64,000 nucleotides of DNA from Curtobacterium sp. 9128 (GTDB taxonomy: Bacteria > Actinomycetota > Actinomycetes > Actinomycetales > Microbacteriaceae): NCBI RefSeq assembly GCF_900086645.1, contig NZ_LT576451.1, forward strand, positions 1,736,001 to 1,800,000, read 5' to 3'. This document shows positions 32,371-41,932 of this stretch, piece by piece. Below the pieces are notes generated by a model. The model was given only the letters and a program-made list of their open reading frames with translations, did not search any database and had not been told where the DNA came from. Position numbers and translations under genes: made by a program. Position 1 is the stretch's first letter. Each line of letters starts with the position of its first letter.

Positions 32371-35286
32371 ATGGTGGAGCAGAACGAGAACAACACGAAC
32401 AACGACGAGAGCGCACCGAAGCGACGGGGCCGCCTGTTCGGCGGCCGCCGCGCACGGTCGGCCGGCAGCCTGGAGGCCCGTGGTGGCGCCCAGCCGTCGA
32501 CCGACGCGGTCGAGACGGTCGCCGTCTCGGGCACCGAACCGGTCGCGCAGACCGGCACCGGTTCCGGGACGGACGCCGCGGCGGACGCGACGCCCGTGAC
32601 GGACGCGAGCACCGCCTCCCGTCCGGAGGCGACCGACGCTGCGACGGACGCGACCAGCGAGGTCTCGGTCGAGGTCTCGGTCGTCACCGGCACGACGGAC
32701 GCGCACGACGTCAGCACGCTCACCGGCGACCTGCCGGTGGTCGCGGCGGAGGCCGAGGCGTCCGCGGTCGCTGAGTCCGGCGCCGACGACACGGACGCGT
32801 CCGCGGTCGTCGCCGAGCAGCCGGAGGAACCGGTGGCCGAGCCGGCCGCTGAGCCCGTCGTGCCGAAGGCGACGTCGACGCTCAGCCTGATCTTCCACGC
32901 CCCGGTCCTGCCGGAGCTCCCGCAGCGTGCGGCGCGCCCCGAGCGGGACGACCGCTGGGACGACGAGGACGACCGCGACGAGCAGGGCGGTGGCAGCCGC
33001 CGCCGCACCCGTCGTCGTGGCTCGAGTGCCGACCGCGAGCCGCGTGAGCCGCGCGACCACCAGGAGCCCCGCCGCCGCGAGGTCGAGTACATCACCGAAC
33101 CGCAGAAGGTGAAGGGCTCCACCCGTCTCGAGGCGAAGAAGCAGCGCCGCCGCGACGGCCGTGACGCCGGACGTCGTCGTCAGGTCGTGACCGAGGACGA
33201 GTTCCTCGCCCGTCGCGAGAGCGTCGACCGCCAGATGATCGTGCGCTCCTCCGCGCAGAAGATCGAGATCGGCGTCATCGAGGACAACGTCCTCGCCGAG
33301 CACTACGTCACCAAGTCGCACAACGTGTCGCTCATCGGCAACGTGTACCTCGGCAAGGTCCAGAACGTGCTGCCCTCGATGGAGGCCGCGTTCGTGGACA
33401 TCGGCCGCGGGCGCAACGCCGTGCTCTACGCCGGCGAGGTCGACTGGAACTCCGTCGAGACCGGCAACCACGGCCGACGCATCGAGGCCGCCCTGAAGCC
33501 GGGCGACAAGGTCCTCGTGCAGGTCACGAAGGACCCCGTCGGCCACAAGGGTGCCCGTCTGACGAGCCAGGTCTCGCTGCCCGGCCGCTACCTCGTGTAC
33601 GTGCCGAACGGTTCGATGAACGGCATTTCGCGCAAGCTCCCGGACACCGAGCGTGCACGTCTCAAGAAGATCCTCAAGGAGGTGCTGCCGGAGCACGCGG
33701 GCGTCATCGTCCGCACCGCTGCGGAGGGCGCCACCGAGGAGCAGCTCACCCGCGACGTGCAGCGCCTCACCGCGCAGTGGGAGGCCATCCAGAAGAAGGT
33801 GGCGAACGGGCACGCCCCGGTCATGCTGCACTCAGAGCCGGACCTGCTCGTCAAGATCGTGCGTGACGTCTTCAACGAGGACTTCACGAAGCTGATCATC
33901 GACGGCGACTCGGCGCGCGAGACCATCGAGGAGTACCTCGACGCCGTGGCGCCGGACCTCAAGGATCGCGTCGAGCTCTACGACGGCCCCGACTCCTTCG
34001 AGGAGCACCGTCTCAACGAGCAGATCGAGAAGGCGCTCGACCGCAAGGTCTGGCTGCCGTCGGGTGGTTCGCTCGTCATCGACCGCACCGAGGCCATGAC
34101 GGTCGTCGACGTCAACACGGGCAAGTTCGTGGGCTCGGGGGGCAACCTCGAGGAGACCGTCACGAAGAACAACCTCGAGGCCGCCGAGGAGATCGTCCGC
34201 CAGCTCCGCCTGCGCGACATCGGCGGCATCATCGTCGTCGACTTCATCGACATGGTGCTCGAGTCGAACCGCGACCTCGTGCTGCGCCGACTCATCGAGT
34301 GCCTCAGCCGCGACCGCACGAAGCACCAGGTCGCGGAGGTCACCTCGCTCGGCCTCGTGCAGATGACCCGCAAGAAGATCGGCGTCGGGCTCCGCGAGTC
34401 CCTCGCCGAGGTCAACGCGCAGGTGAACGACAACAACGCGGACCCCGGTCCCTCCAAGGGCCGGCGCAAGGGTCGTGGCGGTTCGGGTGGCACGTCGGGC
34501 AACGGCGGGTCGAACGGCAGCAACGGCGGGTCGGGCAACGGCTCGGGCAACGGGTCGAACGGCAACGGGTCGCACGACCAGAAGTCGTCGCAGGCGCACC
34601 AGATCACCGACGACGTCAAGAACGCGCTGTCACGGATCGCCGCGTCGACCATCCCGCACGACGAGCCCGCCGTCACCGGCGTGGCCTCGCCCGCGTCGTC
34701 GGCCTCGGCTCCTTCCGAGTCACCGGTGTCGCCCGTCGTCGCTCCGGCGGCCGAGTCGACCGAGGGCGAGTCCTCTGGTGGCGCGAAGCGTCGTCGCCGT
34801 CGTGGTGGTCGCGCGAGCTCCGAGCAGACCGCCCCGGCGTCCACCGACGGCGTGCTGACGATCCCGGCCGCCGCCTCGGCTGGTTCGACTGATTCGGCCG
34901 ATTCGTCCGCTTCGGCCGATTCGTCCGCTTCGGCTGATTCGTCCGCTTCCGTCGCCGATGCGCCGGTCGCTCCCGCGGCGCCCGTCGTCGAGGCCCCGAA
35001 GGAGAGCGCGCCGACCCGTCGACGGGTGTCGTCCTCGACGCCCGTGACGCCGGCGGACACCACCGTCGCGATCCTCGACATCCCCGTCGCGGTCACCAAG
35101 CGCGAGCCGCGCAAGGCCCCCGACGCCGACTCCCTGCTCGACTCGGTGCTGCAGGCGCTGCCCGAGCCGAAGCAGCCGGGTCAGGGACGCGCTCGCTCTC
35201 GTCGGGTGTCGTCGGGCAGCATCAGCGCGCCGGCCACCGCCGACGAGGGCACGACCGACGACGGCACCGTGATCCTGGGGAACTGA
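32371..35286 (+). CDS. rne: Ribonuclease E/G
   Basis: 971 residues from ATG 32371 (GTG 32359 is possible but touches the GAGGAG site). Residues 1-295 are acidic/basic and disordered. The S1 and 5'-sensor region starts near 297 (IGVIEDNVLAEHYV, LIGNVYLGKVQNVLPSMEAA). The catalytic core has VVDVNTGKFVG (~578-588) and IIVVDFIDM (~623-631), the two magnesium aspartates. After MTRKKIGVGL the zinc-link CxxC normally seen is missing; the sequence passes straight to NDNNADPG and a Gly/Ser/Asn linker. The C-terminal half is low complexity, with three 18-bp repeats (DSSASA) at 34900-34953 and basic KRRRRRGGR for RNA or partner binding. It initiates mRNA decay and processes rRNA. Confidence 0.95.
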   Translation: MVEQNENNTNNDESAPKRRGRLFGGRRARSAGSLEARGGAQPSTDAVETVAVSGTEPVAQTGTGSGTDAAADATPVTDASTASRPEATDAATDATSEVSVEVSVVTGTTDAHDVSTLTGDLPVVAAEAEASAVAESGADDTDASAVVAEQPEEPVAEPAAEPVVPKATSTLSLIFHAPVLPELPQRAARPERDDRWDDEDDRDEQGGGSRRRTRRRGSSADREPREPRDHQEPRRREVEYITEPQKVKGSTRLEAKKQRRRDGRDAGRRRQVVTEDEFLARRESVDRQMIVRSSAQKIEIGVIEDNVLAEHYVTKSHNVSLIGNVYLGKVQNVLPSMEAAFVDIGRGRNAVLYAGEVDWNSVETGNHGRRIEAALKPGDKVLVQVTKDPVGHKGARLTSQVSLPGRYLVYVPNGSMNGISRKLPDTERARLKKILKEVLPEHAGVIVRTAAEGATEEQLTRDVQRLTAQWEAIQKKVANGHAPVMLHSEPDLLVKIVRDVFNEDFTKLIIDGDSARETIEEYLDAVAPDLKDRVELYDGPDSFEEHRLNEQIEKALDRKVWLPSGGSLVIDRTEAMTVVDVNTGKFVGSGGNLEETVTKNNLEAAEEIVRQLRLRDIGGIIVVDFIDMVLESNRDLVLRRLIECLSRDRTKHQVAEVTSLGLVQMTRKKIGVGLRESLAEVNAQVNDNNADPGPSKGRRKGRGGSGGTSGNGGSNGSNGGSGNGSGNGSNGNGSHDQKSSQAHQITDDVKNALSRIAASTIPHDEPAVTGVASPASSASAPSESPVSPVVAPAAESTEGESSGGAKRRRRRGGRASSEQTAPASTDGVLTIPAAASAGSTDSADSSASADSSASADSSASVADAPVAPAAPVVEAPKESAPTRRRVSSSTPVTPADTTVAILDIPVAVTKREPRKAPDADSLLDSVLQALPEPKQPGQGRARSRRVSSGSISAPATADEGTTDDGTVILGN

Positions 35287-35288
35287 CG

Positions 35289-36146
35289 GTGACGAACCCC
35301 GAGCAGCGTCCGCAGCACGACCGCGGGTATTACGGCGCCGGGTGGCAGCAGCAGCACCAGCCGCCGCTGCCACCCCAGCAGCCCGCTGGTGCCCAGGCTC
35401 TCGGTACCGGGCCCTCCGCACCGCCGCGTCCGCCGCGGCGTGCGGGGGACCCGACCAGGGCCTTCGCGCCCGGTGCATCGGCGGCCACCGTCGCCGGTGC
35501 GGCCATCGCGGTGGTCGGGCTCATCGCGATCCAGGCGGTTTCGGGGCTCGTCGGCCTGCTCGGTACGAGCATCACCGTGAGCCCGTTCCAGTCGTACGGC
35601 GGGCAGAGCGTCATCCTGAGCTTCGCGACGGGGGTGTTCCTCAGTCCGTTCCCGTTCTACGCGGGGGCGTTCCTCGGGTTCGCGTTCCTCACGCCGATCA
35701 CCCGCCGGAGTCCGTTGCCGGTGGTGCTCCTCCGTGCCGTGCTCGGCGGGGCGGCCGGCACGGTGGCGCTCGCGCTCGTCGGCGTCTTCACGGGCGCGTA
35801 CGGGACGATCGCCGCCGGTCCCGGACGTCTGGTCATCGACGTCGTCACGGCGCCGTTGCAGCGTGGTGTGCCCCTCACGGCGATGCTCCTCGCGACGGCG
35901 ACCGTGGCGTGGCTCTGGCTCGGGCGTCCCCGCGGGGCGCGGCCTGGGCCGCACGCGGGCATGCCCGGCACGGTGCGCCCTGCCGACGCGGTGCCGCCCG
36001 CGACGGTGCAGCCCCAGCAGCCGTCGTCGTTCGCCCCGCAGCCCCCGCAGCAGGCGGCCCCGCAGCAGGGTCAGCCGTACCCGCAGCAGCAGCCGTACGG
36101 CCAGCGGCCCCCGGCGAACCCGTGGGGCCCACCGCCCGCACGCTGA
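35289..36146 (+). CDS. Hypothetical polytopic membrane protein with Pro/Gln-rich ends
   Basis: 285 residues from GTG 35289, two bases after the rne stop. The N-terminus is rich in Gln, Pro and Arg (HQPPLPPQQPAGAQ). About four transmembrane helices follow (VAGAAIAVVGLIAIQAVSGL, ILSFATGVFLSPFPFYAGAF, LLRAVLGGAAGTVALALVGV, LTAMLLATATVAWLWLG). The C-terminal ~75 residues are again Pro/Gln rich (QPSSFAPQPPQQAAPQQGQP). No family is recognised. Such tails are often disordered and may bind partner proteins. Co-transcription with rne is very likely from the 2-bp gap, but no functional link is shown. Confidence 0.85.
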   Translation: MTNPEQRPQHDRGYYGAGWQQQHQPPLPPQQPAGAQALGTGPSAPPRPPRRAGDPTRAFAPGASAATVAGAAIAVVGLIAIQAVSGLVGLLGTSITVSPFQSYGGQSVILSFATGVFLSPFPFYAGAFLGFAFLTPITRRSPLPVVLLRAVLGGAAGTVALALVGVFTGAYGTIAAGPGRLVIDVVTAPLQRGVPLTAMLLATATVAWLWLGRPRGARPGPHAGMPGTVRPADAVPPATVQPQQPSSFAPQPPQQAAPQQGQPYPQQQPYGQRPPANPWGPPPAR

Positions 36147-36229
36147 CGGGCTCCCGGCGCGACCACGGGACGGACGCGACCGATCCGGCGGACGCGCACC
36201 GAGCCTCCAGGCCGGCGCGCCGGCGCGGT

Positions 36230-36502
36230 CTAGAAGACGCGCTTGTCCCGCTGCGCGACCCGCAGCCCGCTCGCGATGAGCCGCAGCACCAGCTCGCGGC
36301 CGGTGACCGGCGTCGCACCGAGCGCCACGAGCTCGTCGTACCGCGCGAGCGGCACGTCGTAGTGGTCGTGGTCGAACGCGCGCCGGGGAACACCGGCCCG
36401 TGCAGCGAACTCGTGGAGTTCCGCGTACGATAGGTCACTGACGAGGTGCGACCACACGGTTTCGTGTGCGGGCCACGTCGGTGGGTCGATCAACACGGTC
36501 AC
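36230..36502 (-). CDS. DUF4031 protein
   Basis: 90 residues with the family pattern [20 protein letters not shown], then [30 protein letters not shown] and [23 protein letters not shown]4031 proteins are short cytoplasmic proteins of unknown function; the HDHYDVP motif suggests a metal or active site, but this is not established. It is divergent from rplU; its start lies 25 bp from the -35 box of the rplU promoter. Confidence 0.9.
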   Translation of the reverse strand: MTVLIDPPTWPAHETVWSHLVSDLSYAELHEFAARAGVPRRAFDHDHYDVPLARYDELVALGATPVTGRELVLRLIASGLRVAQRDKRVF

Positions 36503-36527
36503 TCCGACAGACTACGTGTGTCGCCGT

Positions 36528-36557
36528 TTGACCGGACCCATGGGCATCGAGTATTCT
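36528..36557 (+). promoter_or_regulatory. Promoter of rplU-rpmA
   Basis: -35 TTGACC (36528-36533), 18-bp spacer, -10 TATTCT (36552-36557), a good match to the main sigma factor consensus. Transcription should start near 36564, giving a ~110-nt leader before rplU. Confidence 0.75.
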
Positions 36558-36600
36558 CGATCCCTGGTGTCAACGGGCGGTTCTGCCTGTGTCGTCGATC

Positions 36601-36615
36601 CCCAGTCCGACTGGG
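36601..36615 (+). promoter_or_regulatory. Hairpin in the rplU leader
   Basis: CCCAGTCCGACTGGG forms a 6-bp stem with a CCG loop in the ~110-nt leader. It may belong to a ribosomal-protein autoregulatory leader; no full conserved model could be checked. Confidence 0.4.
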
Positions 36616-36673
36616 CAGATCGCGCCTAGGCACCCGAGACTTCCCTCAAGCAGAGTTACGTAAGGATTTCCAC

Positions 36674-36982
36674 GTGGTTTACGCAGTAGTGCGCGCCGGC
36701 GGCCGTCAGGAGAAGGTCGAGGTCGGCACGATCCTCACCATCGATCGCGCCAAGGCCGATGACAAGGGCAACATCGAGCTCGCGCCCGTGCTCCTCGTGG
36801 ACGGTGACAACATCACCTCCGCCGCGACCGACCTGGCCAAGGTGACCGTGACCGCCGAGGTGCTCGAGGACCTCCGCGGCAAGAAGGTCGTCATCCAGAA
36901 GTTCAAGAACAAGACCGGGTACAAGAAGCGCCAGGGTTTCCGCGCTGAGCTGACCCGCGTCAAGATCACCAAGATCGCGTAA
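36674..36982 (+). CDS. rplU: 50S ribosomal protein L21
   Basis: 102 residues from GTG 36674 with AAGGA 8 nt upstream; an earlier in-frame start at 36446 lies before the promoter. The sequence [18 protein letters not shown], then [20 protein letters not shown], is that of L21, which binds domain II of 23S rRNA and L20. It is followed after 12 bp by rpmA, the usual partner. Confidence 0.98.
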   Translation: MVYAVVRAGGRQEKVEVGTILTIDRAKADDKGNIELAPVLLVDGDNITSAATDLAKVTVTAEVLEDLRGKKVVIQKFKNKTGYKKRQGFRAELTRVKITKIA

Positions 36983-36994
36983 GGGAGTCTCCTC

Positions 36995-37246
36995 ATGGCA
37001 CACAAGAAGGGTGCGAGTTCCACTCGCAACGGTCGCGACTCGAACGCACAGCGCCTCGGCGTGAAGCGCTTCGGTGGCGAGGTCGTCAACGCCGGTGAGA
37101 TCATCGTCCGCCAGCGTGGCACGCACTTCCACCCGGGCGCCAACGTCGGCCGCGGTGGCGACGACACGCTGTTCGCCCTGGCCGCCGGCTCGGTCGAGTT
37201 CGGCACCAAGGGTGGCCGCAAGGTCATCAACATCGTCAACGCGTAG
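36995..37246 (+). CDS. rpmA: 50S ribosomal protein L27
   Basis: 83 residues. [19 protein letters not shown] starts without the N-terminal extension cleaved by Prp in Firmicutes, so no maturation is expected. The protein reaches the peptidyl transferase centre with its N-terminal tail. GGAG lies 8-11 nt upstream. It ends the rplU-rpmA transcript; a perfect hairpin terminator comes 65 bp later. Confidence 0.98.
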   Translation: MAHKKGASSTRNGRDSNAQRLGVKRFGGEVVNAGEIIVRQRGTHFHPGANVGRGGDDTLFALAAGSVEFGTKGGRKVINIVNA

Positions 37247-37311
37247 TACCCACTACAAGCACCGCTGACGACATCGCCGCCGCGTGAGCGGACGGCGACG
37301 CAAGTCTCAGG

Positions 37312-37342
37312 AGGAGGGGCAGGCCGAGTGCCTGCCCCTCCT
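37312..37342 (+). terminator. Terminator after rpmA
   Basis: Perfect 12-bp stem AGGAGGGGCAGG / CCTGCCCCTCCT, 7-nt loop, followed by TCCCATTT. It lies 30 bp before obgE. Confidence 0.8.
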
Positions 37343-37371
37343 TCCCATTTCTACGAAAGTGTGAACAACCG

Positions 37372-38892
37372 ATGGCGACGTTCGTCGACGACGTGATCCT
37401 GCACCTCAGCGCGGGGAACGGCGGCAACGGCTGCGTGTCCGTTCGTCGCGAGAAGTTCAAGCCACTGGCCGGCCCGGACGGCGGGAACGGTGGCGACGGT
37501 GGCGACATCGTCCTCGTGGCCGACCCGCAGGTGACGACGCTGCTCGGGTACCACCGCTCACCGCACCGCTCCAGCCGCAACGGCCAGCCGGGCATGGGCG
37601 ACATGCGCAGCGGCATCTCCGGGGAGGTCCTCGAGCTGCCCGTGCCCGTCGGCACCGTGGTCTTCGAGGAGAACGGCGATCTGCTCGCCGACATGACCGA
37701 GCCCGGGATGCGCGTCGTCGTGGCCCAGGGCGGTCAGGGCGGCCTCGGCAACGCCGCACTCGCGACAACGAAGCGCAAGGCGCCGGGGTTCGCACTCCTC
37801 GGGACCGAGGGGGAGTCCGGCGACGTCCGGCTCGAGCTGAAGACCATCGCCGACGTCGCACTCGTCGGGTACCCGAGCGCCGGAAAGTCCTCGCTCATCG
37901 CCGCGGTGTCCGCCGCGAAGCCGAAGATCGCGGACTACCCGTTCACGACCCTCACCCCGAACCTCGGCGTCGTCGAGTCCGGTGAGGTCCGCTTCACCGT
38001 CGCCGACGTCCCCGGCCTGATCGAGGGCGCATCGGAGGGCAAGGGCCTCGGCCTGGAGTTCCTCCGCCACGTGGAGCGCTGCGAGGTGCTCCTGCACGTC
38101 ATCGACTGCGCCACGCTCGACCCCGGTCGCGACCCGATCAGCGACCTCGACGTGCTCCTCGGCGAGCTCGAGCGCTACCCGGTTCCCGAGGGACAGGTCC
38201 CGCTCGCCGAGCGCCCCCAGCTCATCGCGCTCAACAAGGTCGACGTGCCCGACGCCGCGGAACTCGCGGCCTTCGTCACGCCCGAACTCGAAGCGCGCGG
38301 CTACCGGGTCTTCTCGATCTCGACCGCGTCGCACCAGGGCCTCCGCGAGCTGACGTTCGCCCTCGCCGACATCGTCGAGCAGGCCAGGGCCACCGCTTCG
38401 GCCGAGCCGGTCCAGGAGCGCATCGTCATCCGCCCGAAGGCCGTCGACGCCAAGGGTGGCTTCACCGTCCGTGCCGAGGGCGGCGAGGAGCACCGCTTCT
38501 ACCGCGTGCGCGGCACGAAGCCGGAGCGCTGGATCCAGCAGACCGACTTCACCAACGAGGAGGCGATCGGCTACCTGGCCGACCGGCTCGCGAAGCTCGG
38601 TGTCGAGGACGGGCTCTTCAAGGCCGGGGCCGTCGCCGGGTCGACCGTCGTCATCGGCGGCGAGGGCGGCATGGTCTTCGACTGGGAGCCGACGCTCACG
38701 TCGACCGCCGAACTCATCACGAGCGCCCGCGGGACGGACGCCCGCGTCGACATGAACATGCGTCCGACCCGCAACCAGCGGCGCGAGGAGTACTTCGAGC
38801 GCATGGACGCCAAGGCCGCCGCGCGCGCCGAACTCGAGTCGGAGCGCAAGTCCGGGCTGTGGGCGGACGAGGACCCCGCGGAAGAGGACTGA
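37372..38892 (+). CDS. obgE: GTPase Obg
   Basis: 506 residues from ATG 37372. The glycine-rich Obg fold ([35 protein letters not shown]) fills the first ~158 residues. The G domain has G1 GYPSAGKSS (166-174), G2 [11 protein letters not shown]3 DVPGLIEGA, and G4 NKVD. The C-terminal OCT domain (about 345-430, [38 protein letters not shown]) is typical of Gram-positive Obg. A lysine/glutamate-rich tail follows. It acts in late 50S assembly and stress control. It lies 7 bp from proB, so they are co-transcribed. Confidence 0.98.
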   Translation: MATFVDDVILHLSAGNGGNGCVSVRREKFKPLAGPDGGNGGDGGDIVLVADPQVTTLLGYHRSPHRSSRNGQPGMGDMRSGISGEVLELPVPVGTVVFEENGDLLADMTEPGMRVVVAQGGQGGLGNAALATTKRKAPGFALLGTEGESGDVRLELKTIADVALVGYPSAGKSSLIAAVSAAKPKIADYPFTTLTPNLGVVESGEVRFTVADVPGLIEGASEGKGLGLEFLRHVERCEVLLHVIDCATLDPGRDPISDLDVLLGELERYPVPEGQVPLAERPQLIALNKVDVPDAAELAAFVTPELEARGYRVFSISTASHQGLRELTFALADIVEQARATASAEPVQERIVIRPKAVDAKGGFTVRAEGGEEHRFYRVRGTKPERWIQQTDFTNEEAIGYLADRLAKLGVEDGLFKAGAVAGSTVVIGGEGGMVFDWEPTLTSTAELITSARGTDARVDMNMRPTRNQRREEYFERMDAKAAARAELESERKSGLWADEDPAEED

Positions 38893-38899
38893 CCAGCAC

Positions 38900-39718
38900 A
38901 TGACCGACACGACCGACCAGACCGCACTCGGCCCCGTCACGACGCGCGAGGACATCCCGCGCGCTCGACGGATCGTGGTCAAGGTCGGGTCGTCGTCGGT
39001 CAGCGGTCCGAACACCGGGCAGATCGGTGCGCTCGTCGACGCCCTCGCCGCGGCGTACGGACGGGGCACCGAAGTCGTCCTGGTGTCGTCGGGTGCGATC
39101 GCGACGGGGTTCCCGTTCCTCGGGCTCGAGGGGCGTCCCGACGACCTCGCCACCCAGCAGGCGGCGGCGGCGACCGGGCAGAACGTGCTCATGTTCCGGT
39201 ACCAGCAGCAGCTCGACCGGCACGGTGTCGTCGCGGCGCAGATCCTCCTCACCGCCGGTGACCTGCAGAACCCGACCCACCGTGTGAACGCGCAGCGCGC
39301 CATCGACCGGTTGCTGGCGCTCCGGGTGCTGCCCATCGTCAACGAGAACGACACCGTGGCCACCCACGAGATCCGCTTCGGCGACAACGACCGGCTCGCG
39401 GCCCTCGTCGCACGACTGCTCGGCGCAGACGCCCTCGTGCTGCTCTCCGACATCGAGGCGCTGTACACGCGGCCCCCTGAGCAGCCCGGTGCCGAGCGGA
39501 TCGACGAGGTACCGTTCGGCGACGAGCTCGCCGGGGTCACGTTCGGGTCCGTCGGCGCAGCGGGCGTCGGCACCGGGGGAGCGGGGACGAAGGTCGCTGC
39601 CGCCCGGCTCGCTGCGGAGGCCGGGACGTCCGTCCTGGTCACCGACACGGCGCTGGTCGCGCAGGCGCTGGCCGGCGAGCACGTGGGCACCTGGTTCCAC
39701 GCGGCGCCGCGTTCCTGA
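38900..39718 (+). CDS. proB: Glutamate 5-kinase, short form without PUA domain
   Basis: 272 residues. The amino acid kinase fold shows IVVKVGSSSVSG, VVLVSSGAIATGF, NENDTVATHEIRFGDNDRLA and ALVLLSDIEALY. The C-terminal PUA domain (about 95 residues in E. coli ProB) is absent; the chain ends at WFHAAPRS after the kinase domain. Proline feedback acts through the kinase domain, so regulation may be kept. It makes glutamyl-5-phosphate for proline synthesis and is followed by proA, 95 bp away with its own -10 box. Confidence 0.96.
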   Translation: MTDTTDQTALGPVTTREDIPRARRIVVKVGSSSVSGPNTGQIGALVDALAAAYGRGTEVVLVSSGAIATGFPFLGLEGRPDDLATQQAAAATGQNVLMFRYQQQLDRHGVVAAQILLTAGDLQNPTHRVNAQRAIDRLLALRVLPIVNENDTVATHEIRFGDNDRLAALVARLLGADALVLLSDIEALYTRPPEQPGAERIDEVPFGDELAGVTFGSVGAAGVGTGGAGTKVAAARLAAEAGTSVLVTDTALVAQALAGEHVGTWFHAAPRS

Positions 39719-39801
39719 GCCGGTCCGGACGCCCGGACTGGAGGCCCTGGTCGACCGGCCCCGTCGGCTCGCGTCCGCCGTCATCCGGACCCGGGCAGAC
39801 C

Positions 39802-39807
39802 TACAAT
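39802..39807 (+). promoter_or_regulatory. -10 box of a leaderless proA transcript
   Basis: TACAAT ends 6 bp before the ATG of proA, so transcription should start at or within a base of the start codon. No ribosome binding site is present there. A clear -35 was not seen. Confidence 0.55.
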
Positions 39808-39813
39808 CGAGCC

Positions 39814-41079
39814 ATGTCGCTGACCGCTCCCGCACCGACCCTCTCGGACAAGCTCGTCGCGTCCCGCGCGGCGGCGGCGTCGCTGGCGACCGCCACCACT
39901 GCGGCGAAGGACGCGGCGCTCCGCGCGATCGCCGTGGCGGTCCGTGCCGCGACCGACGAGATCGTCGCGGCGAACCACGGCGACCTGGTCGCCGGTGAGG
40001 AATCCGGCCTGACCGGCGGGCTGCTCGACCGGCTGCGACTCGACCCGGCCCGCATCGAGGCCCTCGCGGCGGCGGTCGAACACGTCGTCGGACTCACCGA
40101 CCCGGTCGGGCAGTCGGTCCGCGGCTCGGTCCTGCCGAACGGACTGCAGCTGTCACAGGTCCGCGTGCCGTTCGGCGTCGTCGGCGCGATCTACGAAGCA
40201 CGTCCCAACGTCACCGTGGACATCGCGAGCCTGGCGCTGAAGAGCGGCAACGCCGTCGTCCTGCGGGGTGGATCAGCGGCGCAGCGCACCAACGCCGTGC
40301 TCGTCGCGCGCATCCAGGACGCCGTGGAGTCGGTCGGACTGCCACGCGACCTCGTGCAGACCATCGACGAGTTCGGACGGCAGGGCGCCACGGAGCTGAT
40401 GCGCGCCCGTGGCCTCGTCGACGTCCTCATCCCGCGGGGGAGCGCCTCGCTCATCCAGACGGTCGTGACCGAGTCGCAGGTACCGGTGATCGAGACCGGT
40501 GCCGGCGTCGTGCACGTGTACCTGGACGAGTCAGCGCCGCTCGAACGGTCGGTGGACATCGTCCTCAACAGCAAGGTGCAGCGTCCGAGCGTGTGCAACG
40601 CGCTCGAGACCCTGCTCGTCCACCGCGGTGCGGCGGAACGACTCCTGCCGACCCTCGCGAGCCGGCTGCGCGCGGCGGGGGTCACCCTGCGCGGCGACGA
40701 GGAGACCCGTGCGATCGTGCCGGGTGTGCTCCGTGCGACGGATGTCGACTGGGCGACCGAGTCGATGGACCTCGACCTCTCGATCCGGGTCGTGCCCGAC
40801 GTCGACGGCGCGATGGCGCACATCGCGAAGTGGTCGACGCACCACACCGAGTCGATCGTGACGAACGACGTCGACACCGCCGAGCGGTTCATCGCGGCCG
40901 TCGACTCCGCCGTGGTGATGGTGAACGCGTCGACGCGGTTCACCGACGGCGGGGAGTTCGGCTTCGGCGCCGAGGTGGGCATCTCGACCCAGAAGCTGCA
41001 CGCACGCGGGCCGATGGGGCTGCCGGAACTGACCAGCACGAAGTGGGTCGTGCGCGGACAGGGTCAGATCCGCGGCTAG
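39814..41079 (+). CDS. proA: Gamma-glutamyl phosphate reductase
   Basis: 421 residues. The aldehyde dehydrogenase-like fold has the catalytic Cys261 in QRPSVCNALETLLVH and the family region VPFGVVGAIYEARPNVTVD. NADPH-dependent reduction of glutamyl-5-phosphate gives glutamate semialdehyde for proline. Start ATG 39814 follows a TACAAT box at the distance expected for a leaderless message, so proA may be transcribed apart from obgE-proB. Confidence 0.97.
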   Translation: MSLTAPAPTLSDKLVASRAAAASLATATTAAKDAALRAIAVAVRAATDEIVAANHGDLVAGEESGLTGGLLDRLRLDPARIEALAAAVEHVVGLTDPVGQSVRGSVLPNGLQLSQVRVPFGVVGAIYEARPNVTVDIASLALKSGNAVVLRGGSAAQRTNAVLVARIQDAVESVGLPRDLVQTIDEFGRQGATELMRARGLVDVLIPRGSASLIQTVVTESQVPVIETGAGVVHVYLDESAPLERSVDIVLNSKVQRPSVCNALETLLVHRGAAERLLPTLASRLRAAGVTLRGDEETRAIVPGVLRATDVDWATESMDLDLSIRVVPDVDGAMAHIAKWSTHHTESIVTNDVDTAERFIAAVDSAVVMVNASTRFTDGGEFGFGAEVGISTQKLHARGPMGLPELTSTKWVVRGQGQIRG

Positions 41080-41120
41080 ACTGGTCCGCAGTCTTCCTCG
41101 ACCGATCGGAGCACCGCAGC

Positions 41121-41321
41121 ATGACCCTCCTCGCAGAAGCCGCCGAGCACGCCTCGGGGGTCCCCGCGTTCATCTTCCCGGTCGTGGCCGCAGCGTTCTT
41201 CACGCTCCTCGGGTTCGTCACGTGGTCCTTCCGTGACGTCGCGTACCGTCACTCGAACAAGTTCGAGGCCACCCGCACGCACGAGACCGGTGTGGACGAG
41301 TTCGGCCACACGAAGATCTGA
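41121..41321 (+). CDS. Small single-pass membrane protein upstream of nadD
   Basis: 66 residues from ATG 41121 with GGAG 9-12 nt upstream. One transmembrane helix ([20 protein letters not shown]) is followed by a polar tail with [20 protein letters not shown] and FGHTKI. It lies 41 bp after proA and 11 bp before nadD, so it belongs to that transcript. Small proteins of this kind in the proA-nadD interval look conserved in Microbacteriaceae, by memory. Function is unknown. Confidence 0.8.
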   Translation: MTLLAEAAEHASGVPAFIFPVVAAAFFTLLGFVTWSFRDVAYRHSNKFEATRTHETGVDEFGHTKI

Positions 41322-41332
41322 CGCGCTGCTCG

Positions 41333-41932
41333 ATGCTCGAGAGCTCGGGGCGGCCCCGCATCGGCGTGATGGGTGGCACGTTCGACCCCATCCACCACGG
41401 CCACCTCGTGGCCGCGTCGGAGGTCGCCAAGTCGTTCGACCTCGACGAGGTCGTCTTCGTCCCCACCGGACAGCCCTACATGAAGTCGGGCGTCACCGAC
41501 GCCGAACACCGGTACCTGATGACGGTCATCGCGACCGCATCCAACCCGATGTTCACGGTGAGCCGCGTGGACATCGACCGGCCGGGCCCGACCTACACGG
41601 TCGACACGCTCCGCGACCTGCACGACCAGCGGCCCGATGCGCAGCTCGTCTTCATCTCCGGCGCAGACGCCGTCCAGCAGATTGTCGACTGGAAAGACCA
41701 TGATGGCCTCTGGGACCTCGCGCACTTCGTCGCCGTGACCCGCCCAGGGCACAACCTGAGCATCACCGGTCTGCCCGAACGCGACGTAAGCTTGCTCGAA
41801 GTCCCCGCGCTGGCCATATCGTCGACCGACTGCCGCGACCGGGTGAGACGCGGAAACCCCGTGTGGTACTTGGTCCCCGACGGTGTCGTCCAGTACATCA
41901 CCAAGCACCACCTGTATCGGAGCGTTGCATGA
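41333..41932 (+). CDS. nadD: Nicotinate-nucleotide adenylyltransferase
   Basis: 199 residues. The nucleotidyltransferase motif [11 protein letters not shown] is at 14-24, and [13 protein letters not shown] supplies the second ATP-binding signature ISSTxxR-like. It converts nicotinate mononucleotide and ATP to deamido-NAD. Its stop overlaps the start of the next gene by 3 nt (ATGA). The start at 41333 is the first ATG ahead of the fold and lies 11 bp after the previous gene. Confidence 0.97.
   Translation: MLESSGRPRIGVMGGTFDPIHHGHLVAASEVAKSFDLDEVVFVPTGQPYMKSGVTDAEHRYLMTVIATASNPMFTVSRVDIDRPGPTYTVDTLRDLHDQRPDAQLVFISGADAVQQIVDWKDHDGLWDLAHFVAVTRPGHNLSITGLPERDVSLLEVPALAISSTDCRDRVRRGNPVWYLVPDGVVQYITKHHLYRSVA

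Noticed and set aside
34390-34450. Frameshift hiding the zinc-link cysteines of RNase E
   Set aside because: The other two frames of this stretch do not give a CxxC motif, so absence looks real within this sequence.
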